From CAYOCE01 sp964402405 (GTDB lineage: Bacteria; Pseudomonadota; Alphaproteobacteria; UBA7879): a stretch of DNA of 17,368 bases. The position numbers were made by a program, and so were the translations under genes. The DNA lies in contig CAYOCE010000028.1 of the NCBI GenBank assembly GCA_964402405.1, positions 1 to 17,368 of the forward strand, written 5' to 3'. Positions within the stretch are counted from its first letter, which is position 1. Each line of letters opens with the position of its first letter. This document shows positions 16,854-17,368 of the stretch, piece by piece. Below the pieces are notes generated by a model. That model had not been told where the DNA came from and searched no databases. It saw only the letters and a list, made by a program, of their open reading frames with translations.

Positions 16854-16895
16854 AATAGTTCTCCTTTTTAAAAAAGGTTTATAACAATATAATTA

Positions 16896-16924
16896 CATAT
16901 AGTAATTTGTACAGTAAAAATCAA
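16896..16924 (-). promoter_or_regulatory. Candidate sigma70 promoter of the LRR-like gene
   Basis: Read on the minus strand: TTGATT (16919-16924), 17-base spacer, TATATG (16896-16901), about 43 bases before ATG 16853. The layout closely resembles the promoter of the giant exported-protein gene (TTGAAA-17-TATATA). A CCTTTTT/AAAAAGG inverted repeat just after it includes the Shine-Dalgarno bases. Confidence 0.4.
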
Positions 16925-16943
16925 GGGGGCAACTTAAATAAAG

Positions 16944-17021
16944 TGGGGCGAGTGATGGGGTTCGAACCCACGACCTCCAATGCCACAAACTGGCGCTCTA
17001 ACCAACTGAGCTACACCCGCC
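16944..17021 (-). tRNA. tRNA-His (anticodon GTG)
   Basis: The minus strand folds as a full cloverleaf. The acceptor stem GCGGGTG pairs with CACTCGC. The D-arm starts GCTCAGTTGG. The anticodon stem CCAGT/ATTGG encloses loop TTGTGGC with anticodon GTG. The T-arm has TTCGAAC, and CCA is encoded. An extra G at 17021 (position -1) faces C73, the canonical bacterial His identity pair G-1:C73. Many alphaproteobacteria lack this pair, so its presence is informative. A promoter and a hairpin-containing leader lie upstream. Confidence 0.96.
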
Positions 17022-17030
17022 ATAAAAAGA

Positions 17031-17065
17031 CCTGCTCCCATAATTACTAGAATCATGAGAACAGG
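17031..17065. other. 11-bp-stem hairpin in the tRNA-His leader
   Basis: On the minus strand CCTGTTCTCAT (17065-17055) pairs with ATGGGAGCAGG (17041-17031) over 11 positions, including two G-T pairs. TCTTTTTA follows, then the tRNA 5' end. It could be a terminator for transcription arriving from upstream or a processing signal in the pre-tRNA leader. If the tRNA promoter at 17098-17125 is right, the hairpin lies inside its transcript, which argues against efficient termination. Confidence 0.55.
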
Positions 17066-17097
17066 CTTAGAAGAATCTTCATGAAAAAGATTTTCCA

Positions 17098-17125
17098 AGT
17101 ATGGCAAATTTTACAAGGGCGTCAA
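17098..17125 (-). promoter_or_regulatory. Candidate promoter of tRNA-His
   Basis: Minus strand: TTGACG (17120-17125), 16-base spacer, CATACT (17098-17103). Transcription would begin near 17091, giving a leader of roughly 70 bases before the mature tRNA. Confidence 0.5.
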
Positions 17126-17368
17126 GCATTATTTTAATTGCTCAAAATCTAGGCACATGAAAAATCTTTATTCATAAGGATTCATCTGCACCCTTGTAGC
17201 GCCACACCGCGGAGAGAACCATGGTGGTACGCTTATTTAACCCGGATATAAAAACTGAGACCGAGAGGTAAAAAATGACTTAATTTTTTTATTGACACCT
17301 TTGCAATTAGAGAACGGCAACACTTTCTCTAAAATCCTGTATTTACAATACTTCCCAGGGTGGGGCGC
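17126..17368. other. Stretch without a recognisable gene, containing several inverted repeats
   Basis: Together with the leader above, 17022-17368 holds no recognised gene. Seen here: an imperfect GC-rich inverted repeat GCGCCACACC (17200-17209)/GGTGGTACGC (17223-17232); a TTGACA at 17292-17297 without a convincing -10; a perfect 8-bp stem TTAGAGAA/TTCTCTAA (17307-17332) with a ten-base loop and no T-run; and GTATT-TAC-AATAC (17339-17351), an operator-like palindrome. It may be the control region or RNA leader of a gene beyond the window edge. I did not recognise 6S, tmRNA, SRP or RNase P signatures. Confidence 0.5.
17221..17271 (+). CDS. Candidate 16-residue leader peptide or micro-ORF
   Basis: GGAG at 17211-17214 lies six bases before an ATG that opens MVVRLFNPDIKTETER and then TAA, so the initiation signal is good although the ORF is tiny. 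It overlaps the GC-rich inverted repeat, which would place its start inside a hairpin. No run of a regulatory amino acid is present, so classical attenuation is not indicated. Such short ORFs arise easily by chance, and only the Shine-Dalgarno supports it. Confidence 0.15.
   Translation: MVVRLFNPDIKTETER

Noticed and set aside
17031..17065. Hairpin upstream of tRNA-His as an intrinsic terminator of another gene.
   Set aside because: A good promoter lies upstream of it on the same strand and the tRNA directly downstream, so full termination there would silence the tRNA; kept only as a leader hairpin.

Overview
The window looks like a chromosomal segment of an alphaproteobacterium, most plausibly a host-associated lineage such as Holosporales or a relative. 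This rests on the short ProS that lacks the large editing insertion, the DUF3576-leuS-lptE gene order, an L21 with a long Ala/Lys/Pro tail, moderate-to-low GC, and two putative secreted proteins built of eukaryotic-style repeats (ankyrin-like and leucine-rich-repeat-like). The taxonomic placement is inference from gene content; no marker phylogeny was possible.

Layout. Positions 1-1163 hold most of proS (minus strand), cut by the window start and by a 100-N assembly gap (1164-1263). On the other side of the gap lies a D-alanyl-D-alanine carboxypeptidase (minus), whose 3' end is lost in the gap. Diverging from it is the rplU-rpmA ribosomal operon (plus), with a candidate promoter and a clear intrinsic terminator. 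Next, with its own promoter, comes a 1661-residue exported protein (plus). It has an N-terminal Nudix domain, a long unassigned middle and a helical, degenerate ankyrin-like C-terminal half. It converges on uvrC and shares a TTAA stop with it.

From 8573 to the end everything is on the minus strand. In transcription order from the right these are: tRNA-His with its own promoter, a small LRR-like protein whose signal peptide is separated from its body by an apparent one-base deletion, a terminator, a DUF3576 lipoprotein, leuS, lptE (overlapping leuS, TTG start), a YejA-like peptide-binding protein and uvrC. A 98-bp REPIN-like double hairpin sits at the 5' end of the yejA-like gene and supplies part of its apparent signal peptide. 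The last ~240 bases hold hairpins and one tiny candidate ORF but no recognisable gene.

Functionally the window mixes housekeeping (translation: proS, leuS, rplU, rpmA, tRNA-His; repair: uvrC; envelope: dacA, lptE, DUF3576; peptide uptake: yejA-like) with two isolated genes for predicted exported proteins, likely the accessory, lineage-specific content. The most notable items are the Nudix-ankyrin-like giant protein, the broken LRR-protein signal peptide, the REPIN insertion that remodels a signal peptide, and a perfect 13-bp-stem palindrome inside the giant gene.
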